A stretch of 64,000 nucleotides of DNA from Azospirillum fermentarium (GTDB lineage Bacteria; Pseudomonadota; Alphaproteobacteria; Azospirillales; Azospirillaceae), in contig NZ_JAOQNH010000001.1 of assembly GCF_025961205.1 (NCBI RefSeq), positions 830,001 to 894,000 on the forward strand, given 5' to 3'. How positions within the stretch are numbered: position 1 is the first letter of the stretch; each line of letters opens with the position of its first letter. This document shows, piece after piece, positions 56,210 through 64,000 of the stretch. Position numbers and translations under genes: made by a program. Under the pieces are notes generated by a model. That model did not search any database, was not told the DNA's origin, and worked only from the letters and a program-made list of their open reading frames with translations.

Positions 56210-56931
56210 GGGGCGGTCTCCGACCGTTGTTGCAGCAGGGCGGTCACGGTCTGGGTGCGGTCCAGCCAAGCGGCGGCAACGGGGCTGCGCCACGCGATGA
56301 GGGTGCGGATCGTCTCGTAGTCCGCCGCCAGATTCCGGGGAAAGATCGGCTCGTGGTGGGCGATACGGTTGCGGAGCCGCCGGCCTTCTTCCGCCATGGC
56401 ATGAAGACGGCGTCTGGCATCCTGCACCGTTAGCCGCGTCGGAGTATGCGGAAACTGGGGGCGTAAATGATGCTCCCAGATACGGCCATCATGGCGGGTG
56501 TTCAGCATTTCCACCCAAAAAACGAAAGCGAGTTCGGCAATCACCTGCCCTGTATTGTTTGGATACCGGGCTGTGATTGCCTCGAGATCTTTACGCTGGC
56601 TGTAGCGGTGCTGAGGGTTGGGAAGACTGATGAGAAGCTGCCGGGAAAGAGGCCACGATGGGCCATAGGTGCTGGCCAGAGCATCAGCAATTGCGTTGCG
56701 GAGAACGACCTCCAGCATATTGAGGGGGAAGAGCATGGCCGCGGCAACTTGCCCGTTCCAACGGTACAGGGCCAAAGCGCGTGCCGTGTGGGAGGCTCCA
56801 TGTTCCGAGCGAGACTCTGTTGCTGTCAGGTAGCGGGCGAACCGAGGGGTACCAAACAGGGCCGGTAAGGTTTGGATTTCATCCTGGGTGAAATGTTCCG
56901 GCATGGAGTCTTGACGGGAAAAGGTGGGCAT
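56206..56931 (-). CDS. Abi-family (Abi_2/HEPN-like) protein inside a transporter operon
   Basis: A 241-residue protein of the Abi-like family (AbiD/AbiF type, Pfam Abi_2). The conserved parts are LALYRWNGQVAAAMLFPLN followed by MLEVVLRNAIADAL, the middle FVFWVEMLN, and near the C-terminus RRLRNRIAHHEPIF, where R-x4-6-H is the catalytic signature of HEPN ribonucleases. Abi genes act in phage abortive infection or toxin-antitoxin pairs. Here it sits between the ATPase and PotB-like genes, overlapping the latter by ATGA. Its GC content is lower than its neighbours. No antitoxin partner is seen. Start uncertain: ATG 56931 or 56904; neither has a good ribosome-binding site. Confidence 0.85.
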   Translation of the reverse strand: MPTFSRQDSMPEHFTQDEIQTLPALFGTPRFARYLTATESRSEHGASHTARALALYRWNGQVAAAMLFPLNMLEVVLRNAIADALASTYGPSWPLSRQLLISLPNPQHRYSQRKDLEAITARYPNNTGQVIAELAFVFWVEMLNTRHDGRIWEHHLRPQFPHTPTRLTVQDARRRLHAMAEEGRRLRNRIAHHEPIFPRNLAADYETIRTLIAWRSPVAAAWLDRTQTVTALLQQRSETAP

Positions 56932-57092
56932 AATAGGTTTTATGCGTGAGCCTTGGGACAAGCTGGGGGCTGGGCGCAAACCCATCCCCTCCCCCCGAGG
57001 ACAAAGACCAAGATGGCGGCCCCCACAAAGGGCCGCTATCTTTTTGTGCGCAAAAGTCTCCGGCATATTCCCGTATTGCGTGCTTGCCCCCA

Positions 57093-58166
<1,074 letters not shown>

Positions 58167-58193
58167 CAAGCGCCCCTGCTGGTCCCCCGGAGA

Positions 58194-59357
58194 TCAGGCG
58201 GCGAGGAACCGGTCCTGATACTCGTTGCGCAACGAGACGTACCACGGTTCCTGCACCGGCCACCACCACAGCTTCGACAGGGCGTCACCGGGATAAGCCT
58301 CGGCGAAGAACGCCTTGGCCTCGTCCGACAGCAGGGTCTCGGCCCCCTTGGCGGTGGAGCTGATGCCGGAATGGGCGGTGTAGAGGGCGCCCGCCTCCGG
58401 CGTGTAGAACCAGTTGATCCAGGCATAGGCCGCTTCGGCGTTGGGCGCCTTCTTCGGGATGGCGAAGCCCTCCATCCACGCCAGCGCCCCTTCCTTGGGT
58501 GCGATGAAGCGGACGGGCAGCTTTTCCTTGCGCAGGGCCGCGGCGGTGCTGTCCCAGGTCTGGCCGATCACGCAGCCGTTGGTGCGGAAGGCGCCCTGCG
58601 CCTCGTTCTCGTTGCTCCAGAACTGGCCGACCGCCTTCTTGTTGGCGACGGCGGTTTTCAGGATGGCGTCGAAGTTGGCGCGCGCCTTGGCCTCCGACGT
58701 GAACTGCTCGCGCAGGGGGTGGGGCAGCTTGCCGTCCGCTTCCAGCCACAGACCGATGCCGATCAGGGACGAATGGCCGCGCACCGTGACCTTGCCGGCG
58801 TATTCCGGCTTCCACAGGTCGCCGTAGCTGGCGGTGCCATAGACCAGCGGCGCCTTGGTGCTGTCATAGGCCAAAGCCTCGGTGCCCCAGTCGGCGGGGG
58901 CGAAGAAGCGCTTGCCCCCCACCACGCCGCCCATGGTGGCCGAGCCGATCACCGCCGAGTCGATGCACCCGGTCCAGGTGACCTTGCTTTCGTCCAGCGG
59001 CTGGACCAGATCGAATTCCACATAGTTCGGCACCCGGTCCACCGTGGGGTGGATGATGTCGAACCCGGCCCCGCCGGTGGCCTTCAACTGGTTCAGCAGC
59101 TCGTCGTTGGTGGCGTATTCGGTCAGCACCGCCTTGACGCCGGTCTTCTTCTGGAAATCCTCCAGCATGGCCGGGCTGATGTAGCCGGACCACGAGAAGA
59201 TGTTGACCGTGCCGCCCGCCGCGCGCCCTTCGCGCAGGATGAACGGCCCGGCGGCGGCAAGGCCCGCCGCCGCGGCCCCGGCCCGCAGCACCGTGCGGCG
59301 GGTGAACGCCTTGGCCGCGCGCTGGGTGGCGGCGCTGGAACGCTTGGTGTCGGTCAT
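58194..59357 (-). CDS. Periplasmic PotD/PotF-like binding protein with Tat signal
   Basis: Binding protein of 387 residues. The signal has a twin-arginine motif TRRTVLRAG (about 19-27), suggesting export folded. The mature start GTVNIFSWSGYISPAMLEDF matches PotD/PotF, and later DIIHPTVDRVPNYVEFDLVQPLD. It heads the operon and is divergent from the sulfatase-fold hydrolase. Although the family is named for polyamines, many relatives bind other amines or phosphonates, so the neighbour hydrolase may be the better clue to its ligand. Confidence 0.9.
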   Translation of the reverse strand: MTDTKRSSAATQRAAKAFTRRTVLRAGAAAAGLAAAGPFILREGRAAGGTVNIFSWSGYISPAMLEDFQKKTGVKAVLTEYATNDELLNQLKATGGAGFDIIHPTVDRVPNYVEFDLVQPLDESKVTWTGCIDSAVIGSATMGGVVGGKRFFAPADWGTEALAYDSTKAPLVYGTASYGDLWKPEYAGKVTVRGHSSLIGIGLWLEADGKLPHPLREQFTSEAKARANFDAILKTAVANKKAVGQFWSNENEAQGAFRTNGCVIGQTWDSTAAALRKEKLPVRFIAPKEGALAWMEGFAIPKKAPNAEAAYAWINWFYTPEAGALYTAHSGISSTAKGAETLLSDEAKAFFAEAYPGDALSKLWWWPVQEPWYVSLRNEYQDRFLAA

Positions 59358-59529
59358 GGTTGTCCCTTCTCTTCCCTGCTGGCCTGTTCCGGCTGGCCGG
59401 CGGTTGTTGTTCCGGTGCCCAACTATGGCTGAGCCATCGGGGATCAGGCAATTTGCATGGCGGGCGATCAGCCAAACTTCATATTAGTGTCAAGCAATAG
59501 GCCGGAAGCAAAAGGGGCGAACAGGCATC

Positions 59530-61050
59530 ATGACGCAACCGGAACGGCGCAACGTGCTGTTTATCACCGCCGACCAGTGGCGGGGCGATGCGCTGGGCTG
59601 CACCGGCCATCCCGCCGTGCGCACGCCGCGGTTCGACGCCTTCGCCGCGGAGTCGGTGCGCTTCGCCCGCCACTATTCCAACGCCAGCCCCTGCGGTCCG
59701 TCGCGGGCCAGCATCCTGACCGGGCTGGTGCTGCACAACCACCGCTCCGTGCGCAACGGCGTGCCGCTCGACCGCCGTCACACCACCGTGGCGGTGGAGG
59801 CGCGCAAGGCCGGGGTGGCGCCGGCCCTGTTCGGCTACACCGACACCGCCCCCGACCCGCGCGGCCTCCCGCCGCTGGACCCGGCCCTGTTCTCGTACGA
59901 GGGCATCGCGCCTGGATTCGATCCCGTCTGCCCGATGATCGACAGCGCCGATCCCTGGGGCGACGACCTGCGCCGCCGCGGCTTCCTGCCCGCGGGCGCG
60001 CCGGTGTCCGGCCTCTATGCCCCGCCCGACGGCGACCCGCACGGCCCCGCCCGCTTTCCGGCGGACCTCAGCGAAACCGCCTTCCTCACCGACCGTGCCC
60101 TGTCGTGGATGGCGGGGCAGGGCAACCGCCCGTGGTTCGCGCACGTCAGCTACCTGCGCCCCCATCCCCCCTGGATCGGGCCGGAGCCGTGGCACGGCCT
60201 GATCTCCCCCAGCACCACCCCGCCGCCCATCCGCGCCGCCACCCCGGCGGACGAAGGCGCGGTACACCCCTGGCTGGCGTGGCGCCTCTCCACCTTCCCC
60301 GGTAAGCACTGGGTCCATGGCCGCAAGCTCGACCCCAAGACCATGGGCGACGACGACCTGCGCTGGCTGCGCGCCGTCTATTACGGGCTGATCGCCGAGG
60401 TGGACCACCACATCGGGCGCCTGCTCGACGGGGTGCGGGCGCTGGGCCAGTGGGACGAGACGCTCATCATCGTCACCTCCGACCATGGCGAGTTGATCGG
60501 CGACCACTGGATGTTCGGCAAGGAGGGCTGGTTCGACCCCTGCTTCCACGTGCCGCTCGCCATCCGCTGGCCGGGCGGGGCCGAGGCCCGCACCGTGGAC
60601 CGCTTCACCGAGCACATCGACCTGATGCCCACCATCCTCGACTGGCTGCGCGTGCCCATCCCGCGCCAGTGCGACGGCGTGTCCCTGCGCCCCTGGCTGG
60701 AAGGCCACGTGCCCCCGGTCTGGCGCCGCCACGCCCACTTCGCCTACGACTTCCGCGACGTCGCCACCGCCACCCCCGAGCACGCCCTGCACCAGCAGCC
60801 CGACCAGTGCACCATGACCGTCCTGCGCGGGGAGACGACGAAATACGTGCATTTCACCGCTCTGCCGCCGCTGTTCTTCGATCTGGCCGACGATCCGGGG
60901 GAGTTGCGTGACCGTTCCCGCGACCCGGCGTATCAGGGGCAGGTGTTGGAGCACGCCCAGGCGCTGTTGAGTTGGCGGCTGGAGCATGATGAGAGGACGT
61001 TGACCAACATGTGGTTGGGGCGGCAGGGGGTGGTGGTTAGGGAGGAGTGA
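59530..61050 (+). CDS. Sulfatase-fold hydrolase, phosphonate monoester hydrolase-like
   Basis: An alkaline-phosphatase-superfamily enzyme of 506 residues. The nucleophile motif is SPCGPSRASILTG with Cys55 in C-x-P-S-R, the site converted to formylglycine in sulfatases. Metal ligands: TADQWRGD (about 13-20) and TSDHGELIGDH (about 318). Beyond these, segments such as VRNGVPLDRRH, APALFGYTDTAPDPR, KYVHFTALPPLFFDL and LSWRLEHDERTLTN closely follow rhizobial phosphonate monoester hydrolases (phosphodiesterases). No signal peptide: cytoplasmic. It is divergent from the PotD-like gene by 172 bp; together they suggest uptake and cleavage of a phosphodiester or phosphonate ester. A maturase is not in the window. 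Confidence 0.88.
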   Translation: MTQPERRNVLFITADQWRGDALGCTGHPAVRTPRFDAFAAESVRFARHYSNASPCGPSRASILTGLVLHNHRSVRNGVPLDRRHTTVAVEARKAGVAPALFGYTDTAPDPRGLPPLDPALFSYEGIAPGFDPVCPMIDSADPWGDDLRRRGFLPAGAPVSGLYAPPDGDPHGPARFPADLSETAFLTDRALSWMAGQGNRPWFAHVSYLRPHPPWIGPEPWHGLISPSTTPPPIRAATPADEGAVHPWLAWRLSTFPGKHWVHGRKLDPKTMGDDDLRWLRAVYYGLIAEVDHHIGRLLDGVRALGQWDETLIIVTSDHGELIGDHWMFGKEGWFDPCFHVPLAIRWPGGAEARTVDRFTEHIDLMPTILDWLRVPIPRQCDGVSLRPWLEGHVPPVWRRHAHFAYDFRDVATATPEHALHQQPDQCTMTVLRGETTKYVHFTALPPLFFDLADDPGELRDRSRDPAYQGQVLEHAQALLSWRLEHDERTLTNMWLGRQGVVVREE

Positions 61051-61053
61051 CTT

Positions 61054-61110
61054 GTCGGGGCGCCGCCCCGACACCCCGGCAAGGGCCAACGGCCCTTGCA
61101 TCCCGTCAAT
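61054..61110 (-). repeat. Palindromic intergenic repeat, copy B (inverted)
   Basis: The complement of this stretch matches copy A at 54458-54517: the same GGGATGCAAGGGC-GCCCTTGCCGGGGTGTCGG architecture and the second hairpin GTCGGGGC/GCCCCGAC. Its end overlaps the stop codon of the binding-protein gene at 61106. The two copies face each other across the PotABCD-like/Abi/hydrolase block. Confidence 0.85.
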
Positions 61111-63049
61111 TGAGCCACCACGCATCGATCACCGGGCCGTACAGCGGCGTTACGTCCGGGCGGTGGATGTGGGACCAGCGGGCCATATGGTCCGCCGTGT
61201 CGTGGAACAGGGGGAGCATGTAATGCCCCCACAGCAGAACGCGGTCCAGGGCGTGGACCCGCGCCACCAGTTCCTCGCGGCCGGTGGCGCGGGCCAGGGA
61301 CGCCGCCAGGGTATCCACCGCCGGGTCGCGGATGCCCGGCAGGTTGCGGCTGCCCGGCGTGTCCGCCGCCGCCGAACCGACATAGTAAAGCTGCTCGTTC
61401 CCCGGCGACAGGCTGGAGATCCAGCCGCGCACGGTCGTATCGAAATCGTAATTGTCCAGGCGCGTCTGGTACTGCGCGCTGTCCACCGTCCGCACCGTGG
61501 CGGTGATGCCCAGCCGCGCCAAGCCCCGCGCGATCTCCTGCGCCTCCCGCTCGTCGCCCGCCGATCCCAGCAAAATCTCGAACACGAACGGCTGGCCGGC
61601 ACCGTCGGTCAGGCGCCCGTTCCTCATCACCCACCCCGCCGCCGCCAACTGCGCGAAGGCGTCCCGCAGCGCCGCCCGGTCCCCGCCGCCGGGGGGCATG
61701 TAGGGGTGCGTGAACACCTCCGGCGGCACCAGCGGGCGCAGCGGCTCCAGCGCGGCCAGTTCAAGCCCGGTGGGCAGGCCGGCGGCGGCGAGTTCGGAGT
61801 TGGGGTAATAGCTGGCGGTGCGTGTCAGGGCGCCGTGGAAGAAGCTGCGGTTCATCCACGCGAAATCCACCGCCAGCCCCAGCGCCGCCCGCACCCGCCG
61901 GTCGGCGAACGGTGGGCGGCGGGTGTTGAGGATCAGGCCCCGCGCCATCTCGGGCCGGCGGTGGGGCAGATCCTCGCGCACGATGCGCCCGGCGGCCAGC
62001 GCCGGCCCGGCGTACCCCGCGGCCCAGCGTCCGGGATCGCTTTCCCGCCGCACGTCCGCCTCCCCCGCCAGGAATGCCTGCAACGAGATCGTTTCGTCCC
62101 GGTAATAATCGAAGGCCACCCGGTCGGCGTTGAACAGCCCTCGCCGCGTGGACCGGTCACGGCCCCAATAGCCGGGGTCGCGGGCGTACACGATCCGCCG
62201 CCCCGGCTCCACCGCCGCGATGCGGTAGGGGCCGCTGCCCATGGGCGGGTCCAGCGTGGTGCGGCTGAAGTCGCGGCCCTGCCACCACGCTTTCTGGTGG
62301 ATCGGCATCAGCCCCATCAGCAGCGGCAGTTCGCGGTCATAGCTGCCGTCCGCCTGGGGGGCGAAGGTGAAGCGCACCGTCGCTCCATCGATTCGTTCCG
62401 TCCCGGCAACCATGGCGTAATACTGCCGCCGGTTGGGTGTTCCATGCTCCCGCTGGACGGCAAGGGAGAACAGCACGTCGTCCGCCGTCACCGGCGTGCC
62501 GTCGTGCCAGCGGGCGTCGGGGTCCAGGAGGAAGGTGATGGACGAACGGTCGTCCGGCACCAAAATCCGCCGCGCCAGCAGGGGATAGAGCGAAAACGGC
62601 TCGTCCCATGACCGCGCCAGCAGGGTTTCGAACACATACGACAGCCCCGCCGCCGGCACCCCCTTCACCACATGGGGATTGAGCGTGTCGAACGTGCCCG
62701 TCACCGTCAGCCGCAGCGTCCCGCCCTTGGGGGCTGCGGGATTCACATAGGAAAAGGCGGAAAAATCCGCCGGGTACAAGGGCGTGCCGTGCATGGCGAT
62801 GGCATGGACCGGCGTTTGTGCCCATGACGCTGGAGCAAACAGGCCGGGAAGCGCAATCAAAAGGGCGAAACAGGTCAGACCACTGACGGTCTGCGCGTGA
62901 ATTCTGCGTGAAATGCGGGAATGGCCGTTGCAAGCACCTTGGTTTCGGTGCGTGTTTTTGCCTAAACTCCGCCCCGACCAGCGCCGGCCCGTCCCGGCGC
63001 CAGACCAACAGTGTATCAGGCGTAACGCCAGACAAAGGACTGCTCTCAT
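61106..63049 (-). CDS. Peptide-type (family 5, YejA-like) extracellular binding protein, start uncertain
   Basis: A family-5 solute-binding protein. The mature part starts TPVHAIAMHGTPLYPADF, has the YejA-like AFSYVNPAAPKGGTLRLTVTG, then DARWHDGTPVTADDV and MGSGPYRIAAVEPGR. It would bind peptides or similar and deliver them to an importer not encoded here. The signal peptide (RRIHAQTVSGLTCFALLIALPG) has no ATG, GTG or TTG just before it in frame: the only ATG (63049) adds 45 residues and overlaps ppa by 2 bp. An ATT at 62914 would give a normal signal. The start is therefore unresolved. Confidence 0.78.
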   Translation of the reverse strand: MRAVLCLALRLIHCWSGAGTGRRWSGRSLGKNTHRNQGACNGHSRISRRIHAQTVSGLTCFALLIALPGLFAPASWAQTPVHAIAMHGTPLYPADFSAFSYVNPAAPKGGTLRLTVTGTFDTLNPHVVKGVPAAGLSYVFETLLARSWDEPFSLYPLLARRILVPDDRSSITFLLDPDARWHDGTPVTADDVLFSLAVQREHGTPNRRQYYAMVAGTERIDGATVRFTFAPQADGSYDRELPLLMGLMPIHQKAWWQGRDFSRTTLDPPMGSGPYRIAAVEPGRRIVYARDPGYWGRDRSTRRGLFNADRVAFDYYRDETISLQAFLAGEADVRRESDPGRWAAGYAGPALAAGRIVREDLPHRRPEMARGLILNTRRPPFADRRVRAALGLAVDFAWMNRSFFHGALTRTASYYPNSELAAAGLPTGLELAALEPLRPLVPPEVFTHPYMPPGGGDRAALRDAFAQLAAAGWVMRNGRLTDGAGQPFVFEILLGSAGDEREAQEIARGLARLGITATVRTVDSAQYQTRLDNYDFDTTVRGWISSLSPGNEQLYYVGSAAADTPGSRNLPGIRDPAVDTLAASLARATGREELVARVHALDRVLLWGHYMLPLFHDTADHMARWSHIHRPDVTPLYGPVIDAWWLN

Positions 63050-63605
63050 GGATCTGAGCAAGGTTCCGGTGGGGAAGAATCCGCCGTGGGACGTGAATGT
63101 CGTCATCGAAATCCCGGTGGGCGGCGACCCCGTGAAGTACGAGGTCGATAAGGAATCGGGTGCGGTGTTCGTTGACCGTTTCCTGCACACCGCCATGTAC
63201 TATCCCTGCAACTACGGCTTCATCCCGCACACCCTGTCGGGCGACGGCGACCCCGTGGACGTCTGCGTCGTGGGCCGTCACCCGGTGGTCCCCGGCTCGG
63301 TCCTGCGCGCCCGTCCCATCGGCGTGCTGCTGATGGAAGACGAAGCCGGCGCCGACGAAAAGCTGCTGGCCGTGCCGGTCAGCAAGCTGCATCCGTTCTA
63401 CGAGAACGTTAACAACTACACCGACCTGCCGTCCATCGTGACCGAGCAGATCGCCCACTTCTTCGAGCACTACAAGGATCTCGAAAAGGGCAAGTGGGTG
63501 AAGATCATCGGCTGGGGCAACGCCGAAGAAGCCTCCCAGAAGATCGTGGAAGGCATCGAACGCGCCCAGGCCGAAAACCAGGGCAAGCCGGGTGTCATCG
63601 TCTGA
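63048..63605 (+). CDS. ppa: Inorganic pyrophosphatase
   Basis: Family I soluble pyrophosphatase, 185 residues. The active-site signature DGDPVDVCVV holds the three metal-binding Asp; other markers are KYEVDKESGAVFVDR, MYYPCNYGFIPHT and HFFEHYKDLEKGKWVK. It drives biosynthetic reactions forward by splitting pyrophosphate. AAAGGA precedes ATG 63048. The next gene starts within its last codons. Confidence 0.97.
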   Translation: MDLSKVPVGKNPPWDVNVVIEIPVGGDPVKYEVDKESGAVFVDRFLHTAMYYPCNYGFIPHTLSGDGDPVDVCVVGRHPVVPGSVLRARPIGVLLMEDEAGADEKLLAVPVSKLHPFYENVNNYTDLPSIVTEQIAHFFEHYKDLEKGKWVKIIGWGNAEEASQKIVEGIERAQAENQGKPGVIV

Positions 63606-64000
63606 TAAGGACGAACGCCGCCTCTCCGCCGCAGCCCGCGTGACCGTCGTCAACGGCGACATCACGCGGGCCGCGGTGGGGGCCGTGGTCAACGCCGCCA
63701 ACAGCGCGCTCAAACGCGGCGGCGGCGTGGACGGGGCCATCCACCGTGCGGCGGGGCCGGGGCTGCAGGACGAGCTGGACCGCATCGGCGGCTGCCCTGC
63801 CGGCGACTGCCGGCTGTCCCGCGGCCACGACCTGCCGGCCCCGTGGATCATCCACGCCGTCGGCCCCGTGTGGCACGGCGGCGGCCGGAACGAAGCGGCC
63901 CTGCTGGAACGCTGCTACCGCACCGCTTTCACTCTGGCGCGGGTCCACGGCATCGCATCGCTGGCCTTTCCCGCCATCAGCACCGGCATCTATGGCTTTC
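63592..64000 (+). CDS. Macro-domain protein, partial (cut by window edge)
   Basis: The visible 136 residues form most of a macro domain: VTVVNGDITRAAVGAVVNAANSAL (the ADP-ribose-binding start), GGGVDGAIHRAAG and AFPAISTGIYGF. This fits O-acetyl-ADP-ribose deacetylase (YmdB-type) proteins. A GTG at 63592 lies 14 bp inside ppa; the next in-frame GTG is at 63640, close to the domain start. The 3' end is outside the window. Confidence 0.85.
   Translation, partial: MSSSDKDERRLSAAARVTVVNGDITRAAVGAVVNAANSALKRGGGVDGAIHRAAGPGLQDELDRIGGCPAGDCRLSRGHDLPAPWIIHAVGPVWHGGGRNEAALLERCYRTAFTLARVHGIASLAFPAISTGIYGF

Overview
The window is a high-GC chromosomal segment from an alphaproteobacterium. It most resembles Azospirillaceae/Rhodospirillales: RegB/RegA redox regulators, two porins of the alphaproteobacterial type, the order DUF3576 lipoprotein - leuS - lptE - holA, many PAS/GGDEF and histidine kinase proteins, and a globin-coupled chemoreceptor. 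The family placement is inferred from gene content only. I saw no rRNA, tRNA, CRISPR array, prophage or insertion sequence.

Layout. 1-735: end of a histidine kinase. 779-3386: a methyltransferase, then ccmB-ccmA (cytochrome c maturation) on the minus strand. 3676-8977: a remnant of an M19 dipeptidase, a class 3 lipase and two tandem AspT/YidE-type transporters. 9200-9970: a methyltransferase with an AT-rich 5' half. 10104-13423: a polar amino-acid ABC importer, followed by two sensor kinases (13457-17434). 17478-21037: a DUF5666 lipoprotein and DUF6502 protein pair, divergent from a small multicopper oxidase that is followed by an XRE regulator; related dyad sequences recur across this block. 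21356-24992: regA, regB (with a candidate 7-codon leader ORF) and a divergent ABC-2 transporter. 24993-28913: a diguanylate cyclase and cobC-cobS / cobT (cobalamin lower-ligand steps). 28910-30219: a DUF2249 protein and NnrU, with an FNR/NnrR-like box upstream. 30429-34257: a double cold-shock protein, a globin/CZB chemoreceptor, YciI, EVE and a small hypothetical. 34565-40687: acs, a Pro/Ala-rich hypothetical, a YkuD L,D-transpeptidase, a YqjI-like PadR regulator, a YggS protein and a secreted hypothetical. 40777-43447: two porins. 43814-48571: DUF3576, leuS, lptE, holA. 48583-54453: an orphan amino-acid binding protein, a diguanylate cyclase and a NitT/TauT-type ABC importer. 54520-61050: a spermidine/putrescine-type ABC importer operon interrupted by an Abi/HEPN-like gene and divergent from a phosphonate-monoester-hydrolase-like enzyme; this block is bounded by two inverted copies of a ~60-bp palindromic repeat. 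61106-64000: a peptide-type binding protein, ppa and the start of a macro-domain protein.

How the parts work together. Much of the window is nutrient uptake (three ABC importers, two orphan binding proteins, two porins, acetate activation) and environmental sensing (RegBA redox control, a globin chemoreceptor, c-di-GMP enzymes, an FNR-like box on nnrU). The most unusual parts are (i) the Abi-like gene inside the polyamine-type transporter operon, overlapping the next permease by ATGA, with a sulfatase-fold hydrolase alongside and inverted repeats at both ends, and (ii) the multicopper oxidase / XRE / DUF6502-DUF5666 block with its recurring dyads. Starts given here often differ from the longest open frame and were chosen from ribosome-binding sites, overlaps and family N-termini.
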